Shown here piece by piece: positions 46,735 through 57,585 of a DNA stretch of 60,000 bases. Each line of letters opens with the position of its first letter. The stretch's first letter is position 1. Below the pieces are notes generated by a model. It worked only from the letters and a program-made list of their open reading frames with translations. It was not told where the DNA came from and made no database searches. Origin of the DNA: Cryptomeria japonica. Its lineage: Eukaryota > Streptophyta > Pinopsida > Cupressales > Cupressaceae. The DNA lies in the NCBI RefSeq assembly GCF_030272615.1, contig NC_081405.1, forward strand, positions 316,503,541 through 316,563,540, written 5' to 3'. A program made the translations under genes and the position numbers.

Positions 46735-47851
46735 ACAATAGTAAAGTCATCATTTTTAGGATACCATAAACCATATTCAATTGTACCTTGGAAATATTAG
46801 AATATCCATTTTATTACACTTTCATGATTTTCTCTTGGATTACTTTGAAATCTTGACACAATATTGACTGCATTCATCATATCCAGTCTAGTCTGAGTTA
46901 AATATAGCAAACCACCAATCATGGATTTATATCTTATAGAATTTACTGAAGGGTATACATCCTTAATTGACAATTTTTCACTTGTAACCATAAGAGTACT
47001 AACCAGTTTAGAATTTTCCATACCAAATTTCTTCAACAATTCCCTTATATACTTAGTTTGATAGATAAAGATGCCTTTGTCAGTCTGAGTAATCTGCAAA
47101 CCTAGAAAAAATATTATTTCTCCAGTTATAGATATTTCAAATTCACTCTACATATTATCAGAAAATTCCATGCACAATTTTTCGTCACCTCCAAAAATGA
47201 TATCATCAACAAATACTTCAATAATCAAAATATAATCATTAGTGATCTTATAATATAGGTTAGTTTCAGCATTACCTTTTATAAAATCAAGCTTCAAAAG
47301 CTACTTATCCAACCTTGCATACCAATCTCTAGGAGCCTGTTTTAGTCCATATAGGGATTTTCCTTAATTTTCAAACCATATTTTTGTCATCTGTCAGTAA
47401 AAATCCATCTGGTTGCTCAATAAAGACTTCTTCTTCAAGTTCTCCATTCAAAAATGCATACTTAACATCCATCTGATAGACCTTGTAGTTCTTATAGGCT
47501 GCATAAGCAAGAAGTAGTCTAAAAGCTTCAATTCTATCTATCGGTGCAAAAGTTTCACCATAATCAATTCCTTCCTTCTGAGAATATCGTTTGCAGACCA
47601 ATCTAGCCTTATTTCTTACAACTTGTTCATCCTCATTGAATTTGTTTCTAAAAACCCATTTAGTTCCAATAACATTCTTAGTTTTAGGCTGAGGAACTAA
47701 AGTCCAAGTATTGTTCTTTTCTATTTGATCTAATTCATCTTCCCTAGCTTTCATCCAACATTCATCTATACAAGCTTCAATTACTAATGTCGGTTCAATC
47801 TGAGAAATGAAACATACCTCTTGATTTTTCAATCTTCTCCTTGTCATAACA
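46735..47851 (-). pseudogene. Copia C reverse transcriptase
   Basis: The frame 47847-47371 is a long RT N-terminal block: EDELDQIEKNNTWTLVPQPK, NVIGTKWVFRNKFNED, GIDYGETFAPIDRIEAFRLL, VYQMDVKYAFLNGELEEEVF, EQPDGFLL. After stops the catalytic box FVDDIIFGG is intact (FVDD at 47202-47213). The frame 47099-46797 has MQITQTDKGIFIYQTKYIRE, KYKSMIGGLLYLTQTR-like and NPRENHESVIKWIF. Several stops between these blocks and the loss of RNase H make it a pseudogene, although the catalytic pair itself survives. Confidence 0.92.
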
Positions 47852-48748
47852 CTGAGACGGGGGTGTGAGTCAATGTTATATCAAAATGATTAATTTTAGC
47901 CTTATTAAAACATGCATACACCAACCGGTATACCGGTACATACAGAATTGAAAGAAGTAAAGAAACCAATAAGCCAATCACATAAATGAGAACCATAACA
48001 CACAAAATTATATGTGGAAAACCTCAAAGAGGAAAAGCCACGATGGGAGTCGTGATCCACAATATCAATCCACTTGCCATATGAAGAGGTATTACAAAAA
48101 AAGAGGGCCCTGCACTTGCACGAAGGCTTACAGCCTAGAACACACTACTTAATTACAAAAGTAGCCTCACTGACTACATAAAATCCAGAGAAGTGTTGAA
48201 CTCCTAAGATAGCATCTTCTATGTCGGAATACAGTTTCGGTTTAAGCTTTGTTTGTTCTGGTCTGAAACCCTAAACCCTTTACCGGAATAACCCTTACAT
48301 AAATTTCCTCACATACATAATCTCTCTGACATATTCCTTCCAATCACATATTTGCATCATGATCCATATCTCAAAATAATCTATCTAATTGACCTATATA
48401 CCCTATACAAGTTTACATGCCTTATATCAGCTTACCAAGATATATACAATATCAAATTACATCTTGACCAGATAACATAAATCCATAAGTATCAAAATCA
48501 ATTGTTGATCCCAGATCCAAGAGATGTTAGCCTCTAATATTGATGACCTTTACTAAACCATGTCGACCCGCATTGCCGATAACCAAAGAAATCCTTCTGT
48601 CATGTTGGTGTTGGTGTTGGTGTCGGTGAAGTGTCTATGAAGTTCTTGTCGGTACACAAATGAACTAAAACATGAAGCTAGAACATAGTACCATGTTTCC
48701 ATCAATGACAAATAGTGAAGCTAACCAATTTAGTGTCAGTTGCCAACA
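47852..48748 (-). repeat. D-minus 3' LTR
   Basis: Aligned with 52076-52946 from GGGGG-GTGA-TCAATGTTA onward; the first ~18 bp (TGTTGGAATC and following) are absent. It ends AGTTGCCAACA. The LTR core is at 48011-48050. Confidence 0.87.
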
Positions 48749-48765
48749 ATCTCCCCCTTTGGCAT
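48749..48765 (-). other. D-minus polypurine tract
   Basis: The minus strand reads ATGCCAAAGGGGGAGAT against the 3' LTR, indistinguishable from the tract of the copia elements. Further boxes at about 48827 (GGGGGAGC) and 48953 follow the same pattern. Confidence 0.87.
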
Positions 48766-49126
48766 TGATTGCAATGATCATGTAAAAAATTGTCAAGGTT
48801 TCATCTCCCAGTTTCATCCTGCCTTGCTCCCCCTGAGATGAATATCCATTAACGCAAAATACTCCATATCTCCATATCTATAATTCCCATATCTCCATAA
48901 CTCCCCTAATGTATACAACTCCTATTATTGATTTTTTTCACATCTATTTCACTCCCCTTTTAACATCAATGCCATATAAAATTCTAAAAAGAATGTCAAA
49001 TAAAAAGAACGTTACAATGAATATCCCAAAATATCTCATCTACTAACACTACACAAGTTTTAGGTGAGATGATATTCACATTACTAGATTGAATTGCTAA
49101 ATTGATGTCACTCTTCTTCTTCCTCT

Positions 49127-50715
49127 TTGAAGTACTGGATCCAGCTGAAGGTGTTGTCTTTGGTGCTTGCTTCTATGATGGTATTTTGGAGTGTAACCTT
49201 CCTAACCGGTTGCTTCTTAGCTTGTACCTTTGTTTCCTCTGTTCTTTTCCTAATAGCCCTCTTACATGCCAATGGTGTATCATCGTCAGATTCAAATTTT
49301 TCAGTAACAAGCTCAATGTGTACTTCAAGATTCTTCCTCTTCTGACCTTTCTCCGGGACAACATCAATTAATGCTTTAATGTCCCTTCAAACTTTCTCCA
49401 CAAATTTTCTAGATTTTCCTTCTTTCTTCTCTCTTTTCTTTTGGTTGAGCTTTGTTTCAACCTCATGTGTTTTCTGTTGTGTAGTACCATAAGACTTCTC
49501 TACCTCATCAATTGGTGCATCAATCAACATTTTTGCATAGGCATCAAGAATCCATGTATCCACCAAATAGCCCATTTCCTCATTCCAAATCTTTCGGGGC
49601 TTAACTTCTTCCATAAGTGTTTCATCCTTCTTCGCCATGAAGCATTATATCAGTTGAATATTTTTCTACAATAAGCTCAGGTACCCTTACCCTCGACCTC
49701 ATATATTTCTAGAATACTTTGAAATATCCCCAAACTTTGTCATCTCTCTGACTTCCTAAAGTAGCAATTGACTATTTCAATTGTCTCCCTACCGGGATGT
49801 CAAATGCCCACTGCCTTTTACCAAAACTAGGTATATCATTCATGAAAATAAAATCAACAAAACTATCAAGTTGCCTTACCAAAAGGTTCCCTTCTTTTCA
49901 CCCTTAATCTTTCAAAGGTTTATTAACAACTCATGTAGCATCCAACCACATAGATCTAATTTCACATTCTCTCTCATCATTTTGCATGCAACTAAAATGC
50001 ATGAATTGGAAACAGAATTCAGTCGGTTTGACTAATTTACCTTATACCTGATGATCATGCTACCAAATCTGATGTCAGTGTCGATATTAGTGCTCACTCT
50101 CATAGATCTCCTGTCAGATGTCACGTCAGTGATCTTGTTCACGAAATCATTTGAAACCTTCTTGTCTAGATGTTTCCCAACTGATGGTAAACCAGTGATT
50201 TCCCAGATGACTTCCTTGGTGATTTTGTAGGGTCTATCTAACCATATAAATTCCCCATGTACTCTACTCAGAACATATCTAATTATCTCATCTTCAAATT
50301 TTGGAATATCCAGAATGCCAGTAAATGCTAGGCCTTCAATGTGTTGGTATGTCAGTTTGATCTTTCCCAATTCTCCCATCAGCTCACTCATATACATGCC
50401 CTTAATTTCAAAAGTTCCCAAGTCCACAATGTGATAGTGAATATATGCCCTAACATCTTATACATAGACAACTCCCTCAGAAACATGAGAAAATGCTCCA
50501 ACCAAATCTTCCAGGGTAGCCACATGTGGATAACACTTGAAAATTGTCCTGGGGTGGTCCTTGACCTCTACTATAGTTAGGTTTGCAAGAAAAATAGGAA
50601 TAGATGGTGATCCCACTTCCATTTTTAAAGATAAATACCTTTGATCGCTCTTAGTGAAAACCTCCAACAAATTCTTCCAGACCTCGGTGAAATCACTCAA
50701 GAAAAAATCTGATTT
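49127..50715 (-). pseudogene. D-family domain of unknown function with a basic tail
   Basis: One frame carries all blocks. 50700-50458: DFTEVWKNLLEVF, SPSIPIFLANLTIVEVKDHP and YPHVATLEDLVGAFSHVSEG. A TAA replaces the GAA found in D-plus, then 50427-50032 has FEIKGMYMSELMGELGKI, EDEIIRYVLSRVHGEFIWLD and KITKEVIWEITGLPSVGKHL. Stops follow. 49638-49127 has WNEEMGYLVDTWILDAYAKM, then a Lys-rich stretch and an acidic-basic tail (ESDDDTPLACKRAIRKRTEE). Two aligned copies with matching protein show it was a real gene. I cannot assign a family. The TGLP-x-G motif loosely recalls plant mobile-domain proteins, which is only a guess. Confidence 0.75.
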
Positions 50716-50995
50716 CTCTTAATTGCCTTGGTTCGCTCTTAGTTGCTCTAAAATTGATCTCAATGCAAGGTGATAAAAAATGAAGTCAATTCAACCTTTT
50801 AACCTCCATGAAAAACCCTAATCTTCCATTGACATAAATGACTATCACTGAAAGATATCGGATCTCACACAGAACATATCCATGCTAGATAATCATCTCC
50901 AATATTTGGAACATCTTTCATAACCTCTTCTCGGGGCATATACAACATCTTCATAAATTTTTCCTACCCCTAAGACATCTACCTTAGTTACTGGA

Positions 50996-51469
50996 TTAGC
51001 TATTTGTTGCTGCAGGAGCAGCCTCCTCTATCGGATAAGTAACTGGGACATTTTCATTTGATGATTGTTCTTCAGTCTTCCTAACCCATCTCTGAGTATG
51101 ATCTTGCCATATTTCACTAACCTTCTCTTTTCCTTTCTCATTTGACTGTTCATTACCAACCAGTGGATTTATGCTTCTACAAAATTTAGCAATATGTCCA
51201 ACCTCATTACATGCATAAAATATAACATTGTTCCTTTGAATTGCTTTTCTAAAATCAATGAAATTGCTTGACCTCCACCGATCAGCCATATGTCTAAACA
51301 TTCCACATGCATAGCATTTAAAATTGATTTCGTGATCTTCTATTTTATGACCATAATTATTGTATTTAAAAAATTTACCGGGAGTAGAATCAGGGTTCAT
51401 ATTTGGTCTATTTCCACATTATCTAGCCATGTGACCAAATTTGTTCCAAACAAAACATCTACCATTGAA
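50996..51469 (-). pseudogene. D-family zinc-knuckle array (four CCHC-type units)
   Basis: Four units of 14 codons lie in line: CFVWNKFGHMAR-stop-C (51416-51457), FFKYNNYGHKIEDH (51332-51373), CYACGMFRHMADRW (51275-51316) and FYACNEVGHIAKFC (51179-51220). Each keeps the His of C-x2-C-x4-H-x4-C, but each has lost at least one Cys (to Trp, Phe, Tyr or His), so none is intact. The frame 51400-50996 then ends in a polar tail (NPLVGNEQSNEKGKEKVSE). Knuckles bind RNA in Gag. Copia Gag normally has one, so an array of four is unusual. Confidence 0.8.
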
Positions 51470-51833
51470 TTTATAAGCATTAATTTGCCTTACCTGTGCC
51501 TTATGGTTTGATATTCATTAGTAGTACCGAAACTCTATCCTTTCTCAAATCCAAGTCAACTAGAATCTCCAATATGCCTTTGTCTCTTCAATAACTCATC
51601 TAGTTGTGTTGAGCTAATCTTGAATTTTTCTTTATACTCACTTGCAATAGTTAAATCTTCTCTTAGAATTATCATTTGTCTCTCAAGCTCTTATTCATTA
51701 CTCTAGGATTGTACTAAATCATCTCTCACCATATCATCCTCATAGTTATAACTTGTATTTCATTTTTTATTACCATGTTCTCCTGACTCAATTTCTGACA
51801 TTGTTCCTTAAGTGCATATTTCTCTTCATCATC

Positions 51834-52050
51834 CTAACTTTGCAAAAGTTCCTTCCTCCTAGCCTGAACAGATGATAGCCTCTCTTGTAGGACAAGAATG
51901 AATTCCTTAGAAGAATTCAATTCATCTTGTAGCTTTAAGTTCTTCAATCTTTTAGCATCATAGTCTTCAAGTGACATCTCAAGTTGCTTCTCCAAAGCCA
52001 TATCCATGGATTCCAGATTCAGGATCTTCCTCAAGCTGTTAAACTTCTTC
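51834..52050 (-). pseudogene. D-family N-terminal coiled-coil protein
   Basis: The frame reads KKFNSLRKILNLESMDMALE, KQLEMSLEDYDAKRLKNLKL, QDELNSSKEFILVLQERLSS and ends at a stop at 51834 after RRKELLQS. Heptad-like Leu spacing over about 60 residues suggests a coiled coil. The start codon expected from D-plus (ATG) is GTG here. Beyond the stop a similar charged, helical text (KYALKEQCQKLSQENMVIKN) continues towards the knuckles. Confidence 0.8.
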
Positions 52051-52061
52051 CAAGGCACAAG

Positions 52062-52074
52062 GCTTTGATACCAA
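52062..52074 (-). other. D-minus primer binding site
   Basis: The minus strand reads TTGGTATCAAAGC, one mismatch from TTGGTATCAGAGC, one base inside the LTR. Confidence 0.9.
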
Positions 52075-52075
52075 C

Positions 52076-52946
52076 TGTTGGAATCAAATAAAATTGAGAG
52101 GGGGGGGTGAATCAATGTTAAATGAGAATGATTAATCTTAGCCTTATTAAAACATGCATACACCAATGAGTATACTGATACATACAAAATTGAAAGAAGT
52201 AAAGAAACCAAAAAGTCAATCACAGAAATGAGAACAATAATATATAGAATTATATGCGAAAAACCTCAAAGAGGAAAAACCACAGTGGGATTTGTGACCC
52301 ACAATATCAATCCACTGGCCATATTAAGAGATATTATAAAATATGAGGGGCCTGTACTTGCTAGAAGGCTTACATCCTAGAGCACACTGCTCAATCACAA
52401 AAGGAGCCTCATTGAATACATAAAATCTAGACTACAATCCAGAGAAATGTTGAATTTATAAGATAGCATCTTCTATGCTAGAGTATAGTTCCGGTTTAAG
52501 TTATGTCCGTTTCGGTATGAAACCCTAAACTCTTTACCAAAATAACCCTTACATAAAATTCCTCACATACATAATCTCTCTAGCATATTCCTTCCAATTG
52601 ACCTATATACCCTATATAAATTTACATTCCTTATGTCGGCTTACAAATATATATACAATATGAAATTACATGTTGGTCAGATAACATAAATGTATAAGTA
52701 TCAAAATCAATTACCGATGCTGAATCCAAGAGATGTTGGCCTCCAATATCAATAACCTTAACTAAACCATGTTGTCCTGCATTGCTAGTAACCAAAGAAG
52801 TCCTTTTGTCATGCTAGTGTTGGTGAAGTGTCTATGAAGTCCTTGATGGTACACAACTGAACCAAAACATGAAGCTGGAACACAATAATATGGTGCCATC
52901 AATGACAGTATAGTGAAACCAACCAATTAAGTGTCAATTGCCAATA
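52076..52946 (-). repeat. D-minus 5' LTR
   Basis: Starts TGTTGGAATCAAAT and ends TTGCCAATA (CCAACA with one change). 871 bp, collinear with the LTR at 47852 and with the reverse complement of 56435-57358. LTR core at 52251-52290. Confidence 0.9.
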
Positions 52947-54030
52947 GTTTTTGTCTCCAATGTTCTGATTTTTAGAGTCATTAAGCCTTACATACCTTGG
53001 TGTTTTCTGATTTTCATGTTCTTTGTGCTGTTGTTCAGTTACAGTTGAGTTTTTTGATGATGTCGAGTTAACTATTTCAATATTTTATTATGTTACAGGT
53101 ACTACCGTTTAGTTATGATCATTTCCACTACTGGTTCACTGTCATAAGATTTAGCTTGGTCTTTGTACTCCTCATCTACTCTCACATTAGCACTCTCCAT
53201 AATTCTTTGCAATCTTTTGTTATAACATCTATATGCTTTTCTTTTAGTTTAATAACCAAGAAATATTCCTTTATCACATCTAGGGTCAAACTTTCCAATG
53301 GAATCATCTCTTCTGATATATCAATTACTTTCAAAGATTCAAAAATATTTAAGTAGGGATATGATCAAATTATAATTCATAAGGGGTCTTACCGGTATCT
53401 CCTTTGATATGAACTTTGTTGAATGTATGAACTATTGTACTTACTGCTTCTCTCCAGTAGATATGAGGAAAATTAGTTTCCATGATCATGCTTCTAGTTG
53501 CATCCAAAATGGTTTTGTTCTTTTTTTCCACAATGCCATTATACTGAGGTGTCTGGGGTGAAGATAATTGTCTTGTAATGCATTTTTATCACAATAACTG
53601 TAAAATTCACTACCTTGATCTGGTCTTAGACACTTGATTTTCATTCTATCTCTATCTCAATCATAGCTTTAAAGATCTTGAATTTATCAAAGCCTTCAAA
53701 TTTATCCCTTAGAAAAGCGACCATCATTATACAATAGTCATCAATGATTAATATAAAATATATATCACCTTGAAAGCTTCTTGTATTAGCAGGACCACAT
53801 AGGTCAGTATGAATCAAATCAGGAACATCATTATATTTAGCAGGTATGCTCTTAAAAGAAGTTCTAATTTTTTTACCCATTTTAAATTCTTTGCATACTA
53901 GATTATGAGGCTTCACAATCCTAGGTAAATCTCTAACTGTCTTAGTTGAATTGATCTTTACAATGCAATCAAAATTTACATGACACAACCTTTTATGCCA
54001 TAGCCAACTTTCATCAATATGTGTAATCAA
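52947..54030 (-). pseudogene. Copia C integrase
   Basis: The frame 54030-53641 has SWLWHKRLCHVNFDCIVKIN, the pre-integrase H-H part, then LVCKEFKMGKKIRTSF where the second Cys is Phe, and LIHTDLCGPANTRSF with the first core Asp. Below 53641 the text continues in other frames (CLRPDQGSEF-like, QTPQYNG-like, DATRSMIMETNFP-like) to the D-minus junction at 52947. The plus-strand frame 53090-53356 is a shadow. Frameshifts and the Cys loss indicate a dead gene. Confidence 0.88.
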
Positions 54031-54164
54031 ACATGTTTTTCGTCAGAGTTCAAATGAAAGATGTTACCTTGTGGTTCTATACCCATTGCAATCTCCAAAC
54101 CTGATTTGCTAATGATTTTTCACTTTCCATACTTGAATTGTAATTGAAATCCTCTATCTACCAA

Positions 54165-54455
54165 CTATCCTACACTCAAAATATTATGCTTTAGACCTTC
54201 AACATAATAGATATTATCAGTGTTATGCTTACCATCTACTAAAATGGTTCCTCTTCCTTTGATCATGCATGCCTTGTTATTACCAAATCTAACTTGACCA
54301 CCATCAAATTCTTGCAGGGTTAGAAAATTTCCTTTGTCGCCTATCATATGATGAGAACATCCACTATCTACTACCCATTCATTTGTGTCTTCAACTTTTG
54401 CTACAAGGTCCTTTTCCCCATTCTTGATAACTAGTTCCGGATCATCTTCCTTCAT
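54165..54455 (-). pseudogene. Copia C protease region
   Basis: MKEDDPELVIKNGEKDLVAK, then WVVDSGCSHHMIGDKGNF. The catalytic D-S-G is intact here, in contrast to copia A. FGNNKACMIKGRGTI and YYVEGLKHNILSVG complete the block. It is open for 96 codons but is cut off from Gag by frame breaks. Confidence 0.88.
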
Positions 54456-54649
54456 AGAATAGAATACCTAGTCTTTTCCATTGTTAGATCCATTAGCTAA
54501 ATCTCCTGCCGGTTCTTCTTCTAAGTCATATGTTACTCCTTACTCATCAACATAATAGCATGATTTGTTTTTGTATTTCCTGTACTTATGCTTGATTTGA
54601 TATTCAAGATTAGGCTTAAAAGATCTTCTTGCTATTTCTTCCAATTTTG

Positions 54650-55536
54650 AATTCCTTTTAGGACATCTAGATGTAAAATTTCCTATCTTATTACATGAAA
54701 AACATTCGAAAGGAGATTTTCCTTCATACTTACTTCCTGATAGACCTCTAGGTATCCTTGTAGATAATAGGGCTTCAAGTTTATCAAGCTCTTCATCTTA
54801 TTTCCTAATCTCTTCCAATTCCTTTTCATACAAAACTTTCCAATCTTGTTTGTCAGTTGATGATGTAGATGCCTTAAATGCAGTATCAACCTTTGTAGCT
54901 CTAGGAGGACCAAATTATTTAAGCTCAAAAGTAGATATCTTCCCAACAAGAGAAGCTCTATTGTCAAAAGAATTAGGGATGGTGCTTATCCCATTAATTA
55001 CAATTGCCTTCATCTTATGTGCTGGTGGAAAAACCCTTAACACTTTTAAATAATCTCTTCCTCACTTAGAGATCCACCACAACAAAAAATTCCCAATACA
55101 ATTTCATTAACCCTTTCCATGAATGCAGAAATTCTTTCATCTTCTTCCATCTTCAATCTTTCATATATTACTTAGTAAAATTCAATTTTTTCAATTTTTA
55201 TAGTAAGATCACCTTCATTCAGAGTCTCCAACTTTCGCCACATATCTTTTGCCAATGATTTGTCTGATAGTCACATGATTTGCTGATATGATAAGGTGCT
55301 TAAGACGGCTTCTCTAGCTCTGCAATCATTCTCAATGTTCTTATGCAAGTCTGTCGGTGTAGGAAGGCTAGATGCCGGATTATGAGTGTAACCATTATGA
55401 GTTATTTCCAAAACTTCTTTTCTAATGCATCTTAAATGAGTCTCCATCTGAATCTTCCATACTCCATAGTTTGTTCCATCAAGCCTAGGGTTGTCCTTCT
55501 AGAAAACATGAGTTGAATTATTAGTTACCATAGGAT
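54650..55536 (-). pseudogene. Copia C Gag
   Basis: Start at about 55532 (MVTNNSTHVF), stop, then RLDGTNYGVWKIQMETHLRC, NPASSLPTPTDLHKNIENDC, LSDKSLAKDMWRKLETLNEG, all typical of copia Gag. The knuckle at 54663-54704 reads CFSCNKIGNFTSRC with His replaced by Asn. At least three stops interrupt it. Confidence 0.87.
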
Positions 55537-55574
55537 CTTCCTCAAGCAGTTAAGATTCTACAAAAAGAGGACCA

Positions 55575-55588
55575 GACTCTGATACCAA
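55575..55588 (-). other. Copia C primer binding site
   Basis: The minus strand reads TTGGTATCAGAGTC, a near-exact Met-tRNA site, one base inside the LTR. Confidence 0.9.
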
Positions 55589-55589
55589 A

Positions 55590-56434
55590 TGTTAGAATAA
55601 TTGGTGAACAAATGAGAGGGGGGGTGGCGAACCAGTTGTTAACAGATTATGTAAATTAAAGAACTTAAAACCTTATACCAATATAAATGATTAAGAATTA
55701 AAGAATAAATGAAAACTAGAGAATCAATACCATACAACCATAACACATAACACCATGATTTGTATGTGGAAAACCTAAATGAGGAAAATTCATGGTAGGA
55801 AACCTTACCCACAGTGAGATGATACTTCTGCAACAAATATATGATTACAATCAGGAATTGCACCTGCAGGAATGCACACTGCCTAGAGCACACTGCTCAT
55901 GACAATGGAGTCTCACTAACTACAAAGATGTCAACCACCTCAAGATGTTTGAACTAGAATCCAGAAAGAAGAATTGTCAGTGATAGCATCAAACATGCTA
56001 GATTACAGTTTTGGTTAAGCTAAATACCGGAGGTCTAAAACCTCTTACATAAACCCAACTCGATCAGCTATGATCGACCAAATCCTCTACACAAATGATT
56101 ATTACAGTATTCACTCCTTTCCCATCATACTTCTTAATCTACAATGAGATCTTACATACATTTATACCAACTCGGGACCTAACCAATTAGGTTGGTCACA
56201 CAAATGATAATACAATAGATCCATTACATAATCTTGAAATAAAATCATAACACATGTTGGCCTAAGGCCAAACAAATAGCATCCAATCAATAAAACATCC
56301 TGAAAGCACATCAAAGAATCCACCAACATGTTTCATGCAAACCGGTCCATAACCTAGATAGCACCAGACTCAAATTAGATCCATGGACACCAAAGTAATG
56401 ATACCAATCAATCAAGGCATGAACAAGATCACCA
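55590..56434 (-). repeat. Copia C 5' LTR, truncated by D-plus
   Basis: Begins TGTTAGAATAATTGG and aligns with the copia E LTR for 845 bp to GATCACCA, where D-plus starts. The remaining ~350 bp are not found in the window. LTR core at 55760-55800. Confidence 0.88.
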
Positions 56435-57358
56435 TGTTCAAAATTGACACTCTATTGGTTAGGTTTCACTATGTTGTCATTGATGGCAACATGATTTTTT
56501 GTTCCGGCTTCATATGGCGTATAGACAGTCACTTCACAGATTCTACACCGGTACTGGTACCAGCACATGCACTGACAGTTCAGGAAGATTTCTTTGGTCA
56601 CTGACAATGTAGGCTGACATGGTATAATAAAGGTTACCGGTATTGGAGGCTGGCATATCTTGGATCAGGCATTGACAATTTGTGTTAATGTTTATTCATT
56701 TATGTTATATGGCTGATATGTAATTTGATATTGTATATATCTTTGTAAGCCGACATAAGGCATAAAATATTTATAGGGTATATAGTGAAGATTGATTAGA
56801 TCATTTTGATATGATATGGATGTAATGGAATTGATATACGAATGTAATTATTTAGAGAGACTATGTATGTGAGGAATTTAATGTAAGGGTTCTTCTGGTA
56901 AAGGGGTTTAGGGTTTCAACTGGAACAAACAGAGCTTAAACTAGAACTATACTCTGGCATAGAAGATGTTATCTTAGCAGTTCACACTTCTCTGGATTGT
57001 TGTCTAGAATTTTATGTAGTTAGTGAGGCTCCTATTGTGATTGAGCAGTGTGCTCTAGGCTGTAAGCCTTCCTGCAAGTGCAGAACCATCACATATTATA
57101 ATATCTCTTCATATGGCTAGTGGATTGATATTAAGGTCACAAATCCCACCATGGTTTTTCCTCATTGATGTTTTCCATGTATAAATCTGTGTGTTATGGT
57201 TCTCATTTATGTGTTTGGCTTATTGATTGCTTTACTTGTTTTAATTCTATTTATATCCGTATACAGGTTGGTGTATGAATGTTTTGTTCAGGCTAAAATC
57301 TTTTATTTCGGTATAACATTGATTTAGCCCTACCTCTTAGTGTTATTGGTTTCCAACA
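56435..57358 (+). repeat. D-plus 5' LTR
   Basis: 924 bp, starting TGTTCAAAATTGACACT and ending GGTTTCCAACA. It matches the reverse complement of the D-minus LTRs (for example GGTTAG-TTCACTAT-TTGTCATTGATGG). LTR core at 57144-57186, about 175 bp from the end. Confidence 0.88.
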
Positions 57359-57359
57359 A

Positions 57360-57372
57360 TTGGTATCAGAGC
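57360..57372 (+). other. D-plus primer binding site
   Basis: TTGGTATCAGAGC, exact Met-tRNA type, one base after the LTR. Confidence 0.93.
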
Positions 57373-57375
57373 CTT

Positions 57376-57585
57376 ATGCCTCGGAGGAAGCTTAACAGCT
57401 TGAGGAAGATCCTGAAACTAGAATTATTGAATATGGCTTTGGAGAAGCAGCTTGAGATGGCACTTGAAGATTATGATGTTGAAAGATTGAAGAACTTAAA
57501 GCTACAAGATGAATTGAATTCTACTAAAGAATTCATTCTTTCCTTACAAGAGAGGCTATTTAGAGGAAATCGGATTTCTTCTTGA
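57376..57585 (+). pseudogene. D-plus N-terminal coiled-coil ORF, truncated
   Basis: The ATG at 57376 begins MPRRKLNSLRKILKLELLNM, then ALEKQLEMALEDYDVERLKN and LKLQDELNSTKEFILSLQER. It is nearly the same protein as in D-minus and keeps its start codon, only 3 nt after the PBS. The frame leaves the family sequence near 57559 at the internal deletion and ends at 57585. An open frame can be followed upstream into the LTR (to 57340), but the PBS position makes 57376 the sensible start. Confidence 0.82.

Larger units (their letters stand above)
47852..52946 (-). mobile_element. D-minus: non-autonomous LTR element with a novel Gag-like region
   Basis: 5095 bp with LTRs 52076-52946 and 47852-48748, PBS 52062-52074 and PPT 48749-48765. 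The 3.3-kb internal region encodes a coiled coil, four zinc knuckles, an unfamiliar domain and a basic tail, but nothing resembling protease, integrase, RT or RNase H. The LTR core, terminal CCAACA-type ends and PBS/PPT style are those of copia, so mobility would depend on a copia partner. About 18 bp are missing from the left LTR end and no target duplication can be shown. A second copy (D-plus) lies at 56435. Confidence 0.88.
46735..56434 (-). mobile_element. Copia C: Ty1/copia element split by two D-family insertions
   Basis: Minus-strand order: 5' LTR (55590-56434, cut by D-plus), PBS 55575-55588, Gag, protease, integrase (down to 52947), D-minus insertion, RT and start of RNase H (47847-46735). 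Copia similarity ends near 46735 within the RNase H approach (YGLWYPKNDDF), so the 3' LTR is missing. The two Pol blocks on either side of D-minus correspond to adjacent segments of copia A (5461-5560), showing that they were one element. Confidence 0.87.

Noticed and set aside
50032-50427. Assigning the D domain to the plant mobile domain family
   Set aside because: Only the short TGLP-x-G resemblance supports it; without a profile search this would be over-annotation.
14319-56434. Copia E and copia C LTRs as the two ends of one giant element
   Set aside because: Both lie in minus orientation and are the same family, but E has its own PPT and RNase H end, and G1 and unrelated sequence lie between; they are better read as two separate insertions.
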